Source: Cyclobacteriaceae bacterium (GTDB taxonomy: Bacteria; Bacteroidota; Bacteroidia; Cytophagales; Cyclobacteriaceae). From it: a stretch of DNA of 64,000 bases. Where the stretch lies: assembly GCA_016787645.1 (NCBI GenBank), contig JAEUUF010000013.1, positions 62,001 through 126,000 on the forward strand. Reading direction: 5' to 3'. The notes below the pieces were generated by a model. The model had not been told where the DNA came from, made no database searches, and worked only from the letters and a program-made list of their open reading frames with translations. The position numbers and the translations under genes are program-made. Shown here piece after piece: positions 52,260 to 60,510 of this stretch. How positions within the stretch are numbered: position 1 is the stretch's first letter; every line of letters starts with the position of its first letter.

Positions 52260-52748
52260 TTACTTACCGAACAGTTTCGAAAAGACCTGTCCGATACTTC
52301 CGATGGTCGTCTTGGGCGTAGCCGGCAACATCCCGGAGATGTCCAACTGGCTATTCCCCGTCATCCCCCTCAGCATTTGCTGAAGATCGAAATCGATGTC
52401 CCGCGGGTCATTGGTCTTCTTGATCACCTGGTTCATGACCGGGGGGACAATCTGGTCGGCTACCGAACGAGCCACATCTGGTGCAATGTTGAACTTTGAA
52501 CTCAGGCTGGACGTGACAGTCTGAATGATCGAGTCGATCACCGGGCTGGTTGCCTTGGTAGATCCCGCCTGAAACAATGAAATCACCTGTTCCATGTTGC
52601 CCCGGGTAACCTGACCTTTCAACCCATTGAAAATCTGGTTAGTAACTTCCTTGATCGCTGCGTTGTTGAGTTGATCGGGAATCGCCTTGTTCCCCACGAT
52701 CGCCTGTCCGGCATTTTGCTCTACGAGCTTGAGTAATTGGTCCAACAT
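52260..52748 (-). CDS. Conserved hypothetical protein, DUF937-like helical
   Basis: A 162-residue soluble, mostly helical protein from MLDQLLKLVEQNAGQAIVGNKAIPDQLNNAAIKEVTNQIFNGLKGQV. It is rich in Q, N, S and T, with LDISGML and TIGSIGQVFSKLFGK at the end. The N-terminal layout resembles DUF937-type proteins (DLLGQLVG-like), which bind nothing known. No signal, membrane segment or catalytic motif. Start at ATG 52748 is preferred over 52778 because the family-like part begins there. Function unknown. Confidence 0.72.
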   Translation of the reverse strand: MLDQLLKLVEQNAGQAIVGNKAIPDQLNNAAIKEVTNQIFNGLKGQVTRGNMEQVISLFQAGSTKATSPVIDSIIQTVTSSLSSKFNIAPDVARSVADQIVPPVMNQVIKKTNDPRDIDFDLQQMLRGMTGNSQLDISGMLPATPKTTIGSIGQVFSKLFGK

Positions 52749-52851
52749 CTCCTTATCGTTTTCTTTAACTGCACACAAATTACAGTTAATCCGAATTCTT
52801 GTTTCGTGTAATCTTGGAGGAATTATTACATGGTTTTGGGAGGAGCCGCTG

Positions 52852-52914
52852 GGTACTAGGTACTAGGTACTAGGTACTAGGTACTAGGTACTAGGTACTA
52901 GGTACTAGGTACTA
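52852..52914. repeat. Perfect tandem repeat, nine copies of GGTACTA
   Basis: Nine exact 7-bp units fill the gap between the DUF937-like gene and ribE. Because CTAG recurs every 7 bp, a stop codon falls in all frames on both strands. A short inverted pair GGTACTGGG (52922-52930) and CCCAGTACC (53012-53020) follows. Copy number is likely to vary between strains. Confidence 0.97.
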
Positions 52915-52949
52915 GGCGCTGGGTACTGGGACCTTGGTGTGACCCTAGA

Positions 52950-53026
52950 GTGAACAGCAGAGCGTTGAGCTTTGAGCTTTCAGCCAAAAGCCTTCAGCCA
53001 AGTGCCCAGAGCCCAGTACCTAGGCC
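52950..53026. repeat. Degenerate 7-bp repeat island overlapping the end of ribE
   Basis: Eleven consecutive heptads can be read from 52950, among them GTTGAGC, TTTGAGC, TTTCAGC, CAAAAGC, CTTCAGC, CCAGAGC and CCAGTAC; most end in GC. The final unit contains the ribE stop codon (53020-53022). Confidence 0.75.
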
Positions 53027-53610
53027 CTTCCTCCAAGCAGTCTCTGAATGTATTTCCCCAGGATATCAAACTCCAGGTTCACCCGGTCACCTACTTTGAC
53101 CTCATTAAGGTTGGTGTGGGTGTAGGTAACGGGGATGATCGCGACCGAAAACGAATTGTCAGAACAGCCAAAGCAGGTCAGGCTAATGCCATTGACGCAA
53201 ATTGAACCCTTTTCCACGGTGACAAAACCTTTATCCTTGGCATGCTCAAAATCAAAACGCCAGCTACCACCTTCATCTTTGATGAGTTTGACCACGGCAG
53301 TCGTATCCACATGGCCCTGCACGATGTGCCCGTCAAACCGGCCATTGTTGAGCATGCTGCGCTCAAGATTGACCATGCTGCCCACCTCCAACTCACCCAG
53401 GTTCGACTTATCCAGGGTCTCTTTGACCGCGGTTACCCAGTGCTTCCCCTCTTCGAGTTTCGTCACCGTAAGGCAAACGCCGTTATGGCTTAGACTTTGG
53501 TCCACCTTCAATTCGCGGCTGATTTCGCTTTGAATCTGAAAATGACGATTGGTACCCTCTTGGGCAATCCGTGTTACCTTTCCGAGTGCCTCAATAATTC
53601 CAGTAAACAT
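53020..53610 (-). CDS. ribE: Riboflavin synthase
   Basis: A 196-residue riboflavin synthase alpha subunit with two lumazine-binding repeats. The first begins MFTGIIEALGKVTRIAQEGTNRHFQIQ, with the N-terminal MFTGI that defines the start at 53610 (the frame is open upstream to 53694). SLSHNGVCLTVTKLE and GDHIVQGHVDTTAVVKLI-like wording, then GSICVNGISLTCFGCSDNSFSVAIIPVTYTHTNL, mark the two active-site segments. It dismutates two lumazine molecules to riboflavin. It ends GGRA in a repeat island. The M20 gene lies 7 bp upstream on the same strand, so they may be co-transcribed. Confidence 0.95.
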   Translation of the reverse strand: MFTGIIEALGKVTRIAQEGTNRHFQIQSEISRELKVDQSLSHNGVCLTVTKLEEGKHWVTAVKETLDKSNLGELEVGSMVNLERSMLNNGRFDGHIVQGHVDTTAVVKLIKDEGGSWRFDFEHAKDKGFVTVEKGSICVNGISLTCFGCSDNSFSVAIIPVTYTHTNLNEVKVGDRVNLEFDILGKYIQRLLGGRA

Positions 53611-53617
53611 CGCTGAG

Positions 53618-55258
53618 TTACTTCTTCTCCAGTTTCTGAACGGCTTCTTTCTGATCTGCGCGGATCGTCGGATATACAATCCCCAATTGTTCAAGATAGG
53701 TCTTGTACTTAGCCGGGTTGTAGTACAACGGCTTTAATTTAGGCGTGTACTCAGCCATTATCTTTTGATTCAGGTAAATCGCCGGCTGATCCTTTTCACC
53801 GATCAGCGGCACGTATTTCTGATCTTTAGTCTGTTCCGTGCGGTAGTACTCCCATGCGTTCTTGATGATTTCAGGCTTGAGGAGCATATCAAGAAGTGTC
53901 ATCACCTCCGCTTTCGCTCCATAAACAATGCCTTTGTGCGCGATGGGAGTGGCCATGGAAATGGCATTGGACCAATGGTGACCAGGAAGTCCTGGAATGT
54001 TGGACGGATAGCGGAGGACAACGGTAGGTAACGACCAGCTGATGTCAGCAATGTCATCGGAGCCACCCCCCATGGCCATCAATTGACGACCCATGACATT
54101 GACAGAACCGACCGGAGCGGGCAGCCCGATCGTATCGATCTTGGTGGCAAGGCCCTCCACCTTGGGAGCTTTCAGTTCAATCTGTGTGGCTTTCGCCAGT
54201 AATTGGTCCTCCTCCGACCATTTCGGCAACCCGACAATCTTCATATTGGAATACATCGCTTCCGCAATCGGTTTGTTGAAGTGTCCAGGCCAGGCGGACC
54301 CCAGGATTTCGTAGGTGAACTTAGTGTCGGTCATCATGGCGGCACCTTCGGCAATCTTGACACCGATGTCAAACAACTTCTTGATATCCGGATAAGTCCG
54401 CTCGCGGAAGTAGTACCAGACCGATGCCTTCGAAGGAACTACATTGGGCTGGTCACCACCATCGGAGATCACATAATGAGACCGCTGGGTTAGCTCGAGG
54501 TGTTCGCGGCGAAAATTCCAGCCGATATTCATCAGCTCGACAGCATCCAGGGCCGAACGGCCACGCCAGGGCGCACCGGCGGCGTGAGCGGCTGCGCCTT
54601 CGAAATTGAAACGCACACTTACCAGACCGTTGCTGCCGGCATCGCCGTAACCAACACCGAGGTTATTGGCCACATGGGTGAAGATACACGCGTCCACATC
54701 CTTGAAATAACCGGCACGCACATAGTAAGCTTTGGTGCCCACCAGCTCTTCCGCGATCCCGGGCCAAAGCATAATGGTTCCCGGGATCCTTTCACGCTCC
54801 ATGATTTTCTTCAATGCCAGGGCGGAAATAATATTCAGCGCTTGTCCTGAATTGTGACCCTCGCCGTGTCCGGGGGCGCCATCGACGATGGGATCATGGT
54901 AAGCCACGCCGGGTTTCTGGGAAGCTTTGGGAATACAGTCGACATCCGAACCCAGGGCAATCACGGGCTTACCGCTGCCCCAGGTGGCGATCCACGCCGT
55001 GGGAATACCCGCCACACCTTTTTGAACTTTGAATCCATTCTTCTCCAGCAAGTTGGTGAGGTAAGTGAATGTCTCCCATTCCTGGAAGCCCAACTCGGAG
55101 AAACTGAACAGCATATCATTTATCTGCTGCCCGAGGACAGCATTCTTTTCTACTTCCTGTGCTGCTTCTGCTTTTAATTTTTCAAGGTTTTGAACCTCCT
55201 TTTGAGCGTAAAGCGCTGTGGAGAGAAGGAGAGTGAACCAGGTCAGGTACAACTTCAT
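53618..55258 (-). CDS. Exported M20-family amidohydrolase (AbgB-like)
   Basis: A 546-residue protein with signal peptide MKLYLTWFTLLLSTALYAQ. The metal-binding dimetal peptidase motifs are in ALGSDVDCIP, DGAPGHGEGHNSGQALNIISALALKK, and MLWPGIAEELVGTKAYYVRAG. The dimerisation domain with FNFEGAAAHAAGAPWRGRSALDAVELMNIG follows, then SVNVMGRQLMAMGGGSDDIADISWSLPTVVLRYPSNIPGLPGHHWSNA. This order is that of p-aminobenzoyl-glutamate or amino-acid amide hydrolases (AbgB group). The signal peptide makes it periplasmic, which is unusual for AbgB but common in Bacteroidota. The substrate is unknown. Confidence 0.88.
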   Translation of the reverse strand: MKLYLTWFTLLLSTALYAQKEVQNLEKLKAEAAQEVEKNAVLGQQINDMLFSFSELGFQEWETFTYLTNLLEKNGFKVQKGVAGIPTAWIATWGSGKPVIALGSDVDCIPKASQKPGVAYHDPIVDGAPGHGEGHNSGQALNIISALALKKIMERERIPGTIMLWPGIAEELVGTKAYYVRAGYFKDVDACIFTHVANNLGVGYGDAGSNGLVSVRFNFEGAAAHAAGAPWRGRSALDAVELMNIGWNFRREHLELTQRSHYVISDGGDQPNVVPSKASVWYYFRERTYPDIKKLFDIGVKIAEGAAMMTDTKFTYEILGSAWPGHFNKPIAEAMYSNMKIVGLPKWSEEDQLLAKATQIELKAPKVEGLATKIDTIGLPAPVGSVNVMGRQLMAMGGGSDDIADISWSLPTVVLRYPSNIPGLPGHHWSNAISMATPIAHKGIVYGAKAEVMTLLDMLLKPEIIKNAWEYYRTEQTKDQKYVPLIGEKDQPAIYLNQKIMAEYTPKLKPLYYNPAKYKTYLEQLGIVYPTIRADQKEAVQKLEKK

Positions 55259-55392
55259 GGATAGATAGGTTTTTTGGTTAAGTCAGAAAGATAGCCATTT
55301 GAATAGGCAGGACAACTCCCATTCATGTAAGGAATCATTGATCATGAAACCCCATCCACCCCCTTTGCCGTTCAGTAGCGTATCAATACACT

Positions 55393-55878
55393 ATGCGAGC
55401 CCTTGCCCATGACTTCTCAGGAGTTGTCCACCTGGTCACTGCCCTGCTGGCCCTTGGTTTTGGGACATTGGTGCTGGCTCGCGAAAAAGGAACCCGGCTT
55501 CACAGGATCACCGGCTACATGTATTTAGGTTCGATGTCGGCGTTGAACGGCACCGCCCTGCTCATCTACCGGCTCTTTGATGGCTGGGGTCCCTTTCACT
55601 ATGCGGCCCTGCTTAGCATGGCTACGTTGCTGATGGGTTTTCTGCCCGCTTTCTTCCGAATGAGAAACTGGATTCGGTGGCACGTTGCCGGGATGTACTA
55701 TTCTGTGATCGGCCTTTACGCGGCCTTCGTCTCCGAGATCGTCACCCGCATTCCTGGCCTGCCCTTCGGACTCATGACTGCTCTTGGTTCAACGATCGTC
55801 ATGATGATTGGCGTGATCCTTTTCAATAAATTCCAAAAGGCATGGTTACAACATGAAGTTGTCAACCGTGAACCGTAA
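55393..55878 (+). CDS. Small membrane protein, DUF2306-like
   Basis: A 161-residue inner-membrane protein with four helices: GVVHLVTALLALGFGTLVLA, RITGYMYLGSMSALNGTALLIY, YAALLSMATLLMGFLPAFF and ALGSTIVMMIGVILFNKF. KGTRLHRITGYMYLGSMSALNGTALLIYR is the DUF2306 hallmark. Its C-terminal residues (VVNREP) and stop codon are supplied by a 7-bp repeat island at 55859-55900, so the end of the protein seems to have been shaped by the repeat. Function unknown. Confidence 0.8.
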   Translation: MRALAHDFSGVVHLVTALLALGFGTLVLAREKGTRLHRITGYMYLGSMSALNGTALLIYRLFDGWGPFHYAALLSMATLLMGFLPAFFRMRNWIRWHVAGMYYSVIGLYAAFVSEIVTRIPGLPFGLMTALGSTIVMMIGVILFNKFQKAWLQHEVVNREP

Positions 55879-55900
55879 ACGGTGAACTGTCAGCTGTGGT
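55859..55900. repeat. Degenerate 7-bp repeat island at the end of the DUF2306-like gene
   Basis: Six heptads of the form NNGTNAN: TTGTCAA, CCGTGAA, CCGTAAA, CGGTGAA, CTGTCAG, CTGTGGT. The stop TAA of the upstream gene is within the third unit. Confidence 0.75.
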
Positions 55901-55917
55901 GGCTCAATGAACCCAAC

Positions 55918-55949
55918 ATCCACACCTCAACACTTCAACACATTAGCAC
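55918..55949. repeat. Four degenerate 8-bp repeats upstream of cysS
   Basis: ATCCACAC, CTCAACAC, TTCAACAC and ATTAGCAC follow one another without a gap, 32 bp before the start codon of cysS. Confidence 0.6.
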
Positions 55950-55958
55950 CTTCTTTAC

Positions 55959-55966
55959 TATCTTCG
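55959..55966 (+). promoter_or_regulatory. Candidate -7 element of cysS
   Basis: TATCTTCG differs at one position from TAnnTTTG and ends 15 bp before the cysS ATG. It follows directly on the octad repeats. Confidence 0.4.
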
Positions 55967-55981
55967 CGCGTTATTTGAATC

Positions 55982-57487
55982 ATGAACCTGTCCGAGCAGT
56001 ACCCCATCCATCTTTCCAATTCCCTCTCCGGCAAAAAGGAGAAATTCGAACCGCTCGTTCCGGGCTTTGTAGGTATGTATGTCTGCGGACCCACGGTCTA
56101 TAATTACGTCCACCTGGGCAACACCCGCACCTTCCTTACCTTCGATACCGTCAGCCGCTATTTCCGGTTCCTGGGGTACAAAGTGCGCTATGTGCGCAAC
56201 ATTACCGACGTTGGCCACCTGGAGAGCGATGCCGACGAGGGTGAAGATAAGATCGGCAAGAAAGCACGACTGGAGGAACTTGAGCCGATGGAGATTGTCA
56301 AACGGTACACGGAGGACTTCCACAACGTGATGCGGATTTTCAACATCCTCCCGCCCAGCATCGAACCTTCGGCGACGGGTCACATCGTTGAGCAAATCAA
56401 TATCACGAAGAAGCTGATCGACCTTGGCCTGGCTTACGAGACCAATGGATCGGTCTACTTCGACGTCAAGAAATACAACCAGTCACACCACTACGGCATT
56501 CTATCGGGTCGCAACATCGACGAGCTCATGGAGAGCGGCCGCGATCTCGACAGCCAGGATGAAAAGCGGGAGAAAGTTGACTTTGCCTTGTGGAAAAAAG
56601 CCTCTCCTGCCCACATCATGCGTTGGCCTTCCCCCTGGGGCGAGGGTTTCCCCGGCTGGCACATCGAGTGCACGGTGATGAGCACGAAATATCTCGGCGA
56701 AACGTTCGACATCCACGGCGGCGGGATGGACCTTAAGTTTCCGCACCATGAGTGTGAAATCGCACAGGCCACCGGAGCCAATGGAAAAACACCCGTGCGC
56801 TACTGGCTGCACTCCAACATGCTTACCGTCAATGGGCAGAAGATGAGCAAGTCGCTCGGCAATAGTTTCCTTCCTTCTGAATTGTTTACCGGCAATCACC
56901 CGATGCTCGAGCGCGGCTACACGCCCATGACCGTGCGTTTCTTCATGCTGCAATCACATTACTCCAGCACACTCGATTTCTCGAACGAAGCACTGGGAGC
57001 CGCGGAGAAAGGCTATAAGAAACTGGCGAACTCACTGAAGCTCATCAAATCAATAGAACATCCCGGCAACGCTACGCCCGACAAGGAACTGAATGAAGCG
57101 CTGCAAACGCTCGTCGCTGATTGCTATAAGAACATGAGCGACGATTTCAACACCGCTAAAACGCTGGCCGTATTGTTTGAGATGTCCTCACGCATCAATG
57201 ACATGAAGTCGGGCAATGTAAGCCTGAATAAAATTGAACCGGCCGTTTTTGAGTCATTCAAAAAGGCCTACATCGGCTTCATGGAAGACGTACTGGGTCT
57301 GCAGGAAGAAACTTCTTCGGACGACAAGCTCCTCGACGGAACCATTCGCGTACTGATTGAGTTAAGGAAGAAAGCCCGCACCGACAAAAACTTCGCCCTC
57401 TCCGACAAAATCAGGGACGATTTAAAAGCGATTGGAGTTCAATTGAAGGACGGGAAAGACGGGGAGATAACGTATACCATTGAATAA
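55982..57487 (+). CDS. cysS: Cysteinyl-tRNA synthetase
   Basis: A 501-residue class I aminoacyl-tRNA synthetase. The HIGH-equivalent HLGN lies in [25 protein letters not shown], whose C also binds zinc. [39 protein letters not shown] contains the other zinc ligands, and [10 protein letters not shown] is the KMSKS loop. The C-terminal anticodon-binding domain with [21 protein letters not shown] is complete. It charges tRNA(Cys) in the cytoplasm. The start at ATG 55982 gives [15 protein letters not shown]. Normal length. Confidence 0.97.
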   Translation: MNLSEQYPIHLSNSLSGKKEKFEPLVPGFVGMYVCGPTVYNYVHLGNTRTFLTFDTVSRYFRFLGYKVRYVRNITDVGHLESDADEGEDKIGKKARLEELEPMEIVKRYTEDFHNVMRIFNILPPSIEPSATGHIVEQINITKKLIDLGLAYETNGSVYFDVKKYNQSHHYGILSGRNIDELMESGRDLDSQDEKREKVDFALWKKASPAHIMRWPSPWGEGFPGWHIECTVMSTKYLGETFDIHGGGMDLKFPHHECEIAQATGANGKTPVRYWLHSNMLTVNGQKMSKSLGNSFLPSELFTGNHPMLERGYTPMTVRFFMLQSHYSSTLDFSNEALGAAEKGYKKLANSLKLIKSIEHPGNATPDKELNEALQTLVADCYKNMSDDFNTAKTLAVLFEMSSRINDMKSGNVSLNKIEPAVFESFKKAYIGFMEDVLGLQEETSSDDKLLDGTIRVLIELRKKARTDKNFALSDKIRDDLKAIGVQLKDGKDGEITYTIE

Positions 57488-57520
57488 GTCATTCTTTCTA
57501 TAAACAAGTTCCCAAGACAG

Positions 57521-57618
57521 GCTCTTAGCTTTTGGCCGTTGGCAATAAAGGGCAGTGGGACAATTGAATCACACGAGATACCAGCCAATAGCCAAAGGCC
57601 AACAGCCAACACCCAGCC
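57521..57618. repeat. Inverted 7-bp repeat islands between cysS and yidD
   Basis: Left: GCTCTTA, GCTTTTG, GCCGTTG, GCAATAA (57521-57548). Right: ATACCAG, CCAATAG, CCAAAGG, CCAACAG, CCAACAC (57578-57612). The right units are roughly reverse complements of the left, so the two arms can form a long imperfect hairpin. The right arm abuts the yidD start. Confidence 0.7.
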
Positions 57619-57870
57619 ATGCTGAAGAAGTTGTTCATATTACCTGTCCGTATTTACCAGGCAACTCTTTCCCCCCTGCTCGGTTCGCATTGCCGGCATA
57701 CGCCATCGTGTTCTCAATATATGATAGAGGCTATCCAGGAATGGGGACCACTCAAGGGTATGTGGCTGGGTGCGAAACGGATCGGGCGATGCCATCCCTG
57801 GGGTACCAGCGGCTACGACCCGGTACCGAAGAAAGATGAGGTGACCACCGCAAAGTCGCCAAGACGCTAA
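57619..57870 (+). CDS. yidD: Membrane protein insertion efficiency factor YidD
   Basis: An 83-residue Yid[71 protein letters not shown] holds the full signature with [10 protein letters not shown] and RCHPW. It is an amphipathic membrane-bound protein that assists YidC insertion. Normal YidD proteins end shortly after the DPVP region. Here [13 protein letters not shown] is added, and the last nine residues are encoded by an 8-bp repeat element (57841-57925), which also supplies the stop. No rnpA, rpmH or yidC neighbour is present, unlike the classic gene order. Confidence 0.92.
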   Translation: MLKKLFILPVRIYQATLSPLLGSHCRHTPSCSQYMIEAIQEWGPLKGMWLGAKRIGRCHPWGTSGYDPVPKKDEVTTAKSPRR

Positions 57871-57925
57871 GGTCCGCAGAGGCTTTTCCTTTGCGCTCCT
57901 TCGCGCCATTGCGTCTTCGCGGTGA
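57841..57925. repeat. Inverted octad repeat element, copy 1
   Basis: Left arm: CGCAAAGT, CGCCAAGA, CGCTAAGG, then TCCGCAGAGG. Right arm, read in reverse: CGCGAAGA, CGCAATGG, CGCGAAGG, then AGCGCAAAGG. The arms converge on CTTTTC. A related element is at 60511-60634. The left arm encodes the last residues and stop of yidD. Confidence 0.8.
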
Positions 57926-58037
57926 TTTCCCCACCATGCGGGTTAACGCTACCTCTCCACTCACCCTATTTCGCGCACTTTTTTTTCAAAATATCCCCTA
58001 CATTTAAAAGCTTATCCAAGTCTTTTACCTGTAGCAC

Positions 58038-59780
58038 ATGTCCGCATTTCAAATCAAGAAGAATTCGAAGCAGTATGACGTGGTGATTGTCGGCTCTGGC
58101 GCCGGTGGTGGCATGGCCGCCTACATACTTTCAAAGGCTGGCGTGAAAGTCGCTCTTCTCGAAGCCGGCCCCATGTATGACCCGCGCAAGAATGTCAGCC
58201 AGTTGAAATGGCCATGGGAATCTCCCCGCCGTGGCGCTGGCACCAACGAGCGCTCCTTCGGCGACTTCGATGCTGCTTACGGCGGATGGAACCTGGATGG
58301 CGAGCCCTTCACCAAAACCAAAGGCACCCAGTTCATGTGGTTCCGCGCCCGCATGCTGGGCGGTCGTACCAATCACTGGGGCCGTATCTCCCTTCGCTTC
58401 GGGCCCAAGGACTTCAAACGCCGCAGCATCGATGGTCTCGGCGACGACTGGCCTATTGGCTATGACGATGTTGCACCCTTTTACGATCGCGTTGACCGCC
58501 TCATCGGTGTCTTCGGCACTAAGGAAAATATCCCTAATGAACCCGACGGCATCTTCCTACCACCACCCAAGCCGCGATTGCACGAGCTGATCATAAAAGA
58601 AGCAGGCACCGCCGCGGGCGTACCCGTTATCCCCTCGCGCCTCTCCATTCTCACCAAAGCACTGCCCGACAATCCTGATCGCAAGGCTTGCTTCTATTGC
58701 GCCCAGTGTAACCGCGGCTGCACGATCTACGGCGATTTCTCCTCCTCCTCGGTCCTCGTTAACCCTGCGCTGCAAACCGGCAACATCGATGTGATCGCCA
58801 ACGCCATGGCGCGCGAAGTGATCACCAATGATGAAGGACTTGCCACCGGCGTCTCCTACGTTGACAAGATGGATATGCAGGAGTATGTTATCTCCGGCAA
58901 GGTGGTGGTGCTCGCCGCCAGCGCCTGCGAGTCGGCGCGACTGCTCCTCAACTCAAAATCAGCAAAACATCCCGCAGGCCTCGCCAACTCCAGCGGTGTG
59001 GTGGGTAAATACCTCCACGACTCCACCGGTGCAGGACTGGGTGGCGTTATTCCAAAATTATTTGGACGCAAACGCTACAATGAAGACGGTGTTGGCGGTC
59101 TGCACGTCTACAGCCCCTGGTGGCTGGACAACAAGAAACTGAATTTCCCCCGCGGTTACCACATTGAATACGGCGGCGGTATGGGCATGCCCGGGTATGG
59201 TTTTGGTTTTGGAATGCAGAACACCAACGGCAAGTTCCCGGCGCGCGGCGGCGTACAGAAGCAGGCCGGCGGCTACGGCGCTTCACTCAAAGACGACTAT
59301 CGCTATTTCTACGGTGCAGGGTTCTACATGGACGGCCGCGGTGAAGCGATAGCGCGCGAAGACAACTATTGTGAGATCGATCCCACCACCGTCGATAAAT
59401 TCGGCATCCCCGTCTTGCGGTTCAATTATACCTGGAGCGACCACGAAATCAACCAGGCCAAGCACATGCAGGAGACCTTCCAGGAGATTGCTCACAAAAT
59501 GGGCGCCGTTGTACCTCCTTCTCCCGGAAAGGAGAGCAACTACGGCCTCACCCAGCCCGGGCAGATCATCCACGAGGTAGGCACCGTGCGCATGGGCAAT
59601 GATCCAAAGAAGTCAGCGTTGAACAAATACAACCAGGCCCACGACTGCAAGAACCTCTTCGTCGTCGATGGTGGACCGTTTGTCTCCCAGGCCGACAAGA
59701 ACCCTACTTGGACCATACTCGCCCTGTCGATGCGTGCGTCGGAGTATATTATGGAGGAGATGAAGAAGCAGAATCTTTGA
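58038..59780 (+). CDS. GMC-family FAD oxidoreductase (second copy)
   Basis: A 580-residue flavoprotein. The FAD motif VVIVGSGAGGGMAAYILSKAGVKVALLEAG has GxGxxG at 19-24. FMWFRARMLGGRTNHWGRISLRF, CFYCAQCNRGCTIYGDFSSSSVLVNPA (a cysteine-rich insertion, C-X2-C-X3-C) and HEVGTVRMGNDPKKSALNKYNQAHDCKNLFVVDGGPFVSQADKNPTWTILALSMRASEYI are typical of sugar 3-dehydrogenase or gluconate 2-dehydrogenase large subunits. No signal peptide. The following gene gives the Tat-exported small subunit. The stop codon TGA is the first unit of a heptad repeat. Confidence 0.88.
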   Translation: MSAFQIKKNSKQYDVVIVGSGAGGGMAAYILSKAGVKVALLEAGPMYDPRKNVSQLKWPWESPRRGAGTNERSFGDFDAAYGGWNLDGEPFTKTKGTQFMWFRARMLGGRTNHWGRISLRFGPKDFKRRSIDGLGDDWPIGYDDVAPFYDRVDRLIGVFGTKENIPNEPDGIFLPPPKPRLHELIIKEAGTAAGVPVIPSRLSILTKALPDNPDRKACFYCAQCNRGCTIYGDFSSSSVLVNPALQTGNIDVIANAMAREVITNDEGLATGVSYVDKMDMQEYVISGKVVVLAASACESARLLLNSKSAKHPAGLANSSGVVGKYLHDSTGAGLGGVIPKLFGRKRYNEDGVGGLHVYSPWWLDNKKLNFPRGYHIEYGGGMGMPGYGFGFGMQNTNGKFPARGGVQKQAGGYGASLKDDYRYFYGAGFYMDGRGEAIAREDNYCEIDPTTVDKFGIPVLRFNYTWSDHEINQAKHMQETFQEIAHKMGAVVPPSPGKESNYGLTQPGQIIHEVGTVRMGNDPKKSALNKYNQAHDCKNLFVVDGGPFVSQADKNPTWTILALSMRASEYIMEEMKKQNL

Positions 59781-59833
59781 CCAGTGACCAGTAACCAGTG
59801 ACCAGTAACCAGTGACCAGTAACCAGTGATTAC
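59778..59833 (+). repeat. Tandem heptads TRACCAG filling the gap between the GMC and small-subunit genes
   Basis: Seven units of TGACCAG or TAACCAG and one diverged TGATTAC run from the GMC stop codon itself to one base before the next ATG (59835). Since each unit contains TGA or TAA, stops occur in all three plus-strand frames within any 21 bp. Confidence 0.9.
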
Positions 59834-59834
59834 G

Positions 59835-60500
59835 ATGGACAGAAGAAAATATTTGAAGACCCTCGCTCTTGGAACCGTTTCGACCGGGGTTATTCTCGAG
59901 TCGTGTTCACCGGCCGAGAAGGAAGCGGCGGCCGTTCCCAACGTGGATGCCACCGCAGGGCCGGACCGACAGCCCGCGGAACTGGAGCGTTATCGCAAAT
60001 TGATGGCGGAGACATTCTTCTACGAGCATGAAATGAAGACGATCACCGTGCTGTCGGACATCATCATTCCGAAGGACGACGTCTCCGGCAGTGCCACCGA
60101 TGCGAAAGTGCCGGAGTTCATCGAATTCATCGTGAAAGACATGCCTCACCACCAGCTGCCCATGCGCGGCGGGCTGAAGTGGCTGGACGTGCAGTGCATG
60201 AAACGGTTCGACAAGTCATTTGTCGACTGCACGGCCGCTCAGCAGATTGAAATGGTCGATGAAATTGCCTTCCCGGAAAAGGCGAAGCCTGAAATGGAGC
60301 AAGGCGTCGCCTTCTTCAACCGCATGCGCGACCTCACTGCCACAGGATTCTTCACCAGCCAGATCGGTGTTAAAGACCTCGGTTATGCCGGTAACACCCC
60401 CACCCGATGGGATGGCGTACCACAGGATGTACTGGATCAGTATGGCATGAAGTATGATGAGAAGACATTGAAAGAATCTGTTAAGTTTGACGAAACCTAA
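59835..60500 (+). CDS. Tat-exported small subunit, gluconate 2-dehydrogenase subunit 3 family
   Basis: A 221-residue protein starting MDRRKYLKTLALGTVSTGVILESC. RRKYLK is a twin-arginine motif, and LESC resembles a lipobox, so it may be a Tat-exported lipoprotein. The body (HEMKTITVLSDIIIPKDDVSGSATDAKVPEFIEFIVKDMPHHQLPMRGGLKWLDVQCMKRFDKSFVDCTAAQQIEMVDEIAFPEKAKPEMEQGVAFFNRMRDLTATGFFTSQIGVKDLGYAGNTP) is the subunit-3 family. It escorts the cofactor-bearing GMC partner. An upstream GTG at 59826 lies in the repeat and is less likely. No haem site. Confidence 0.88.
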   Translation: MDRRKYLKTLALGTVSTGVILESCSPAEKEAAAVPNVDATAGPDRQPAELERYRKLMAETFFYEHEMKTITVLSDIIIPKDDVSGSATDAKVPEFIEFIVKDMPHHQLPMRGGLKWLDVQCMKRFDKSFVDCTAAQQIEMVDEIAFPEKAKPEMEQGVAFFNRMRDLTATGFFTSQIGVKDLGYAGNTPTRWDGVPQDVLDQYGMKYDEKTLKESVKFDET

Positions 60501-60510
60501 GTTCGTTGGT

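Noticed and set aside
52852-53026. CRISPR array
   Set aside because: Repeat units are only 7 bp with no spacers of unique sequence, and there are no cas genes.
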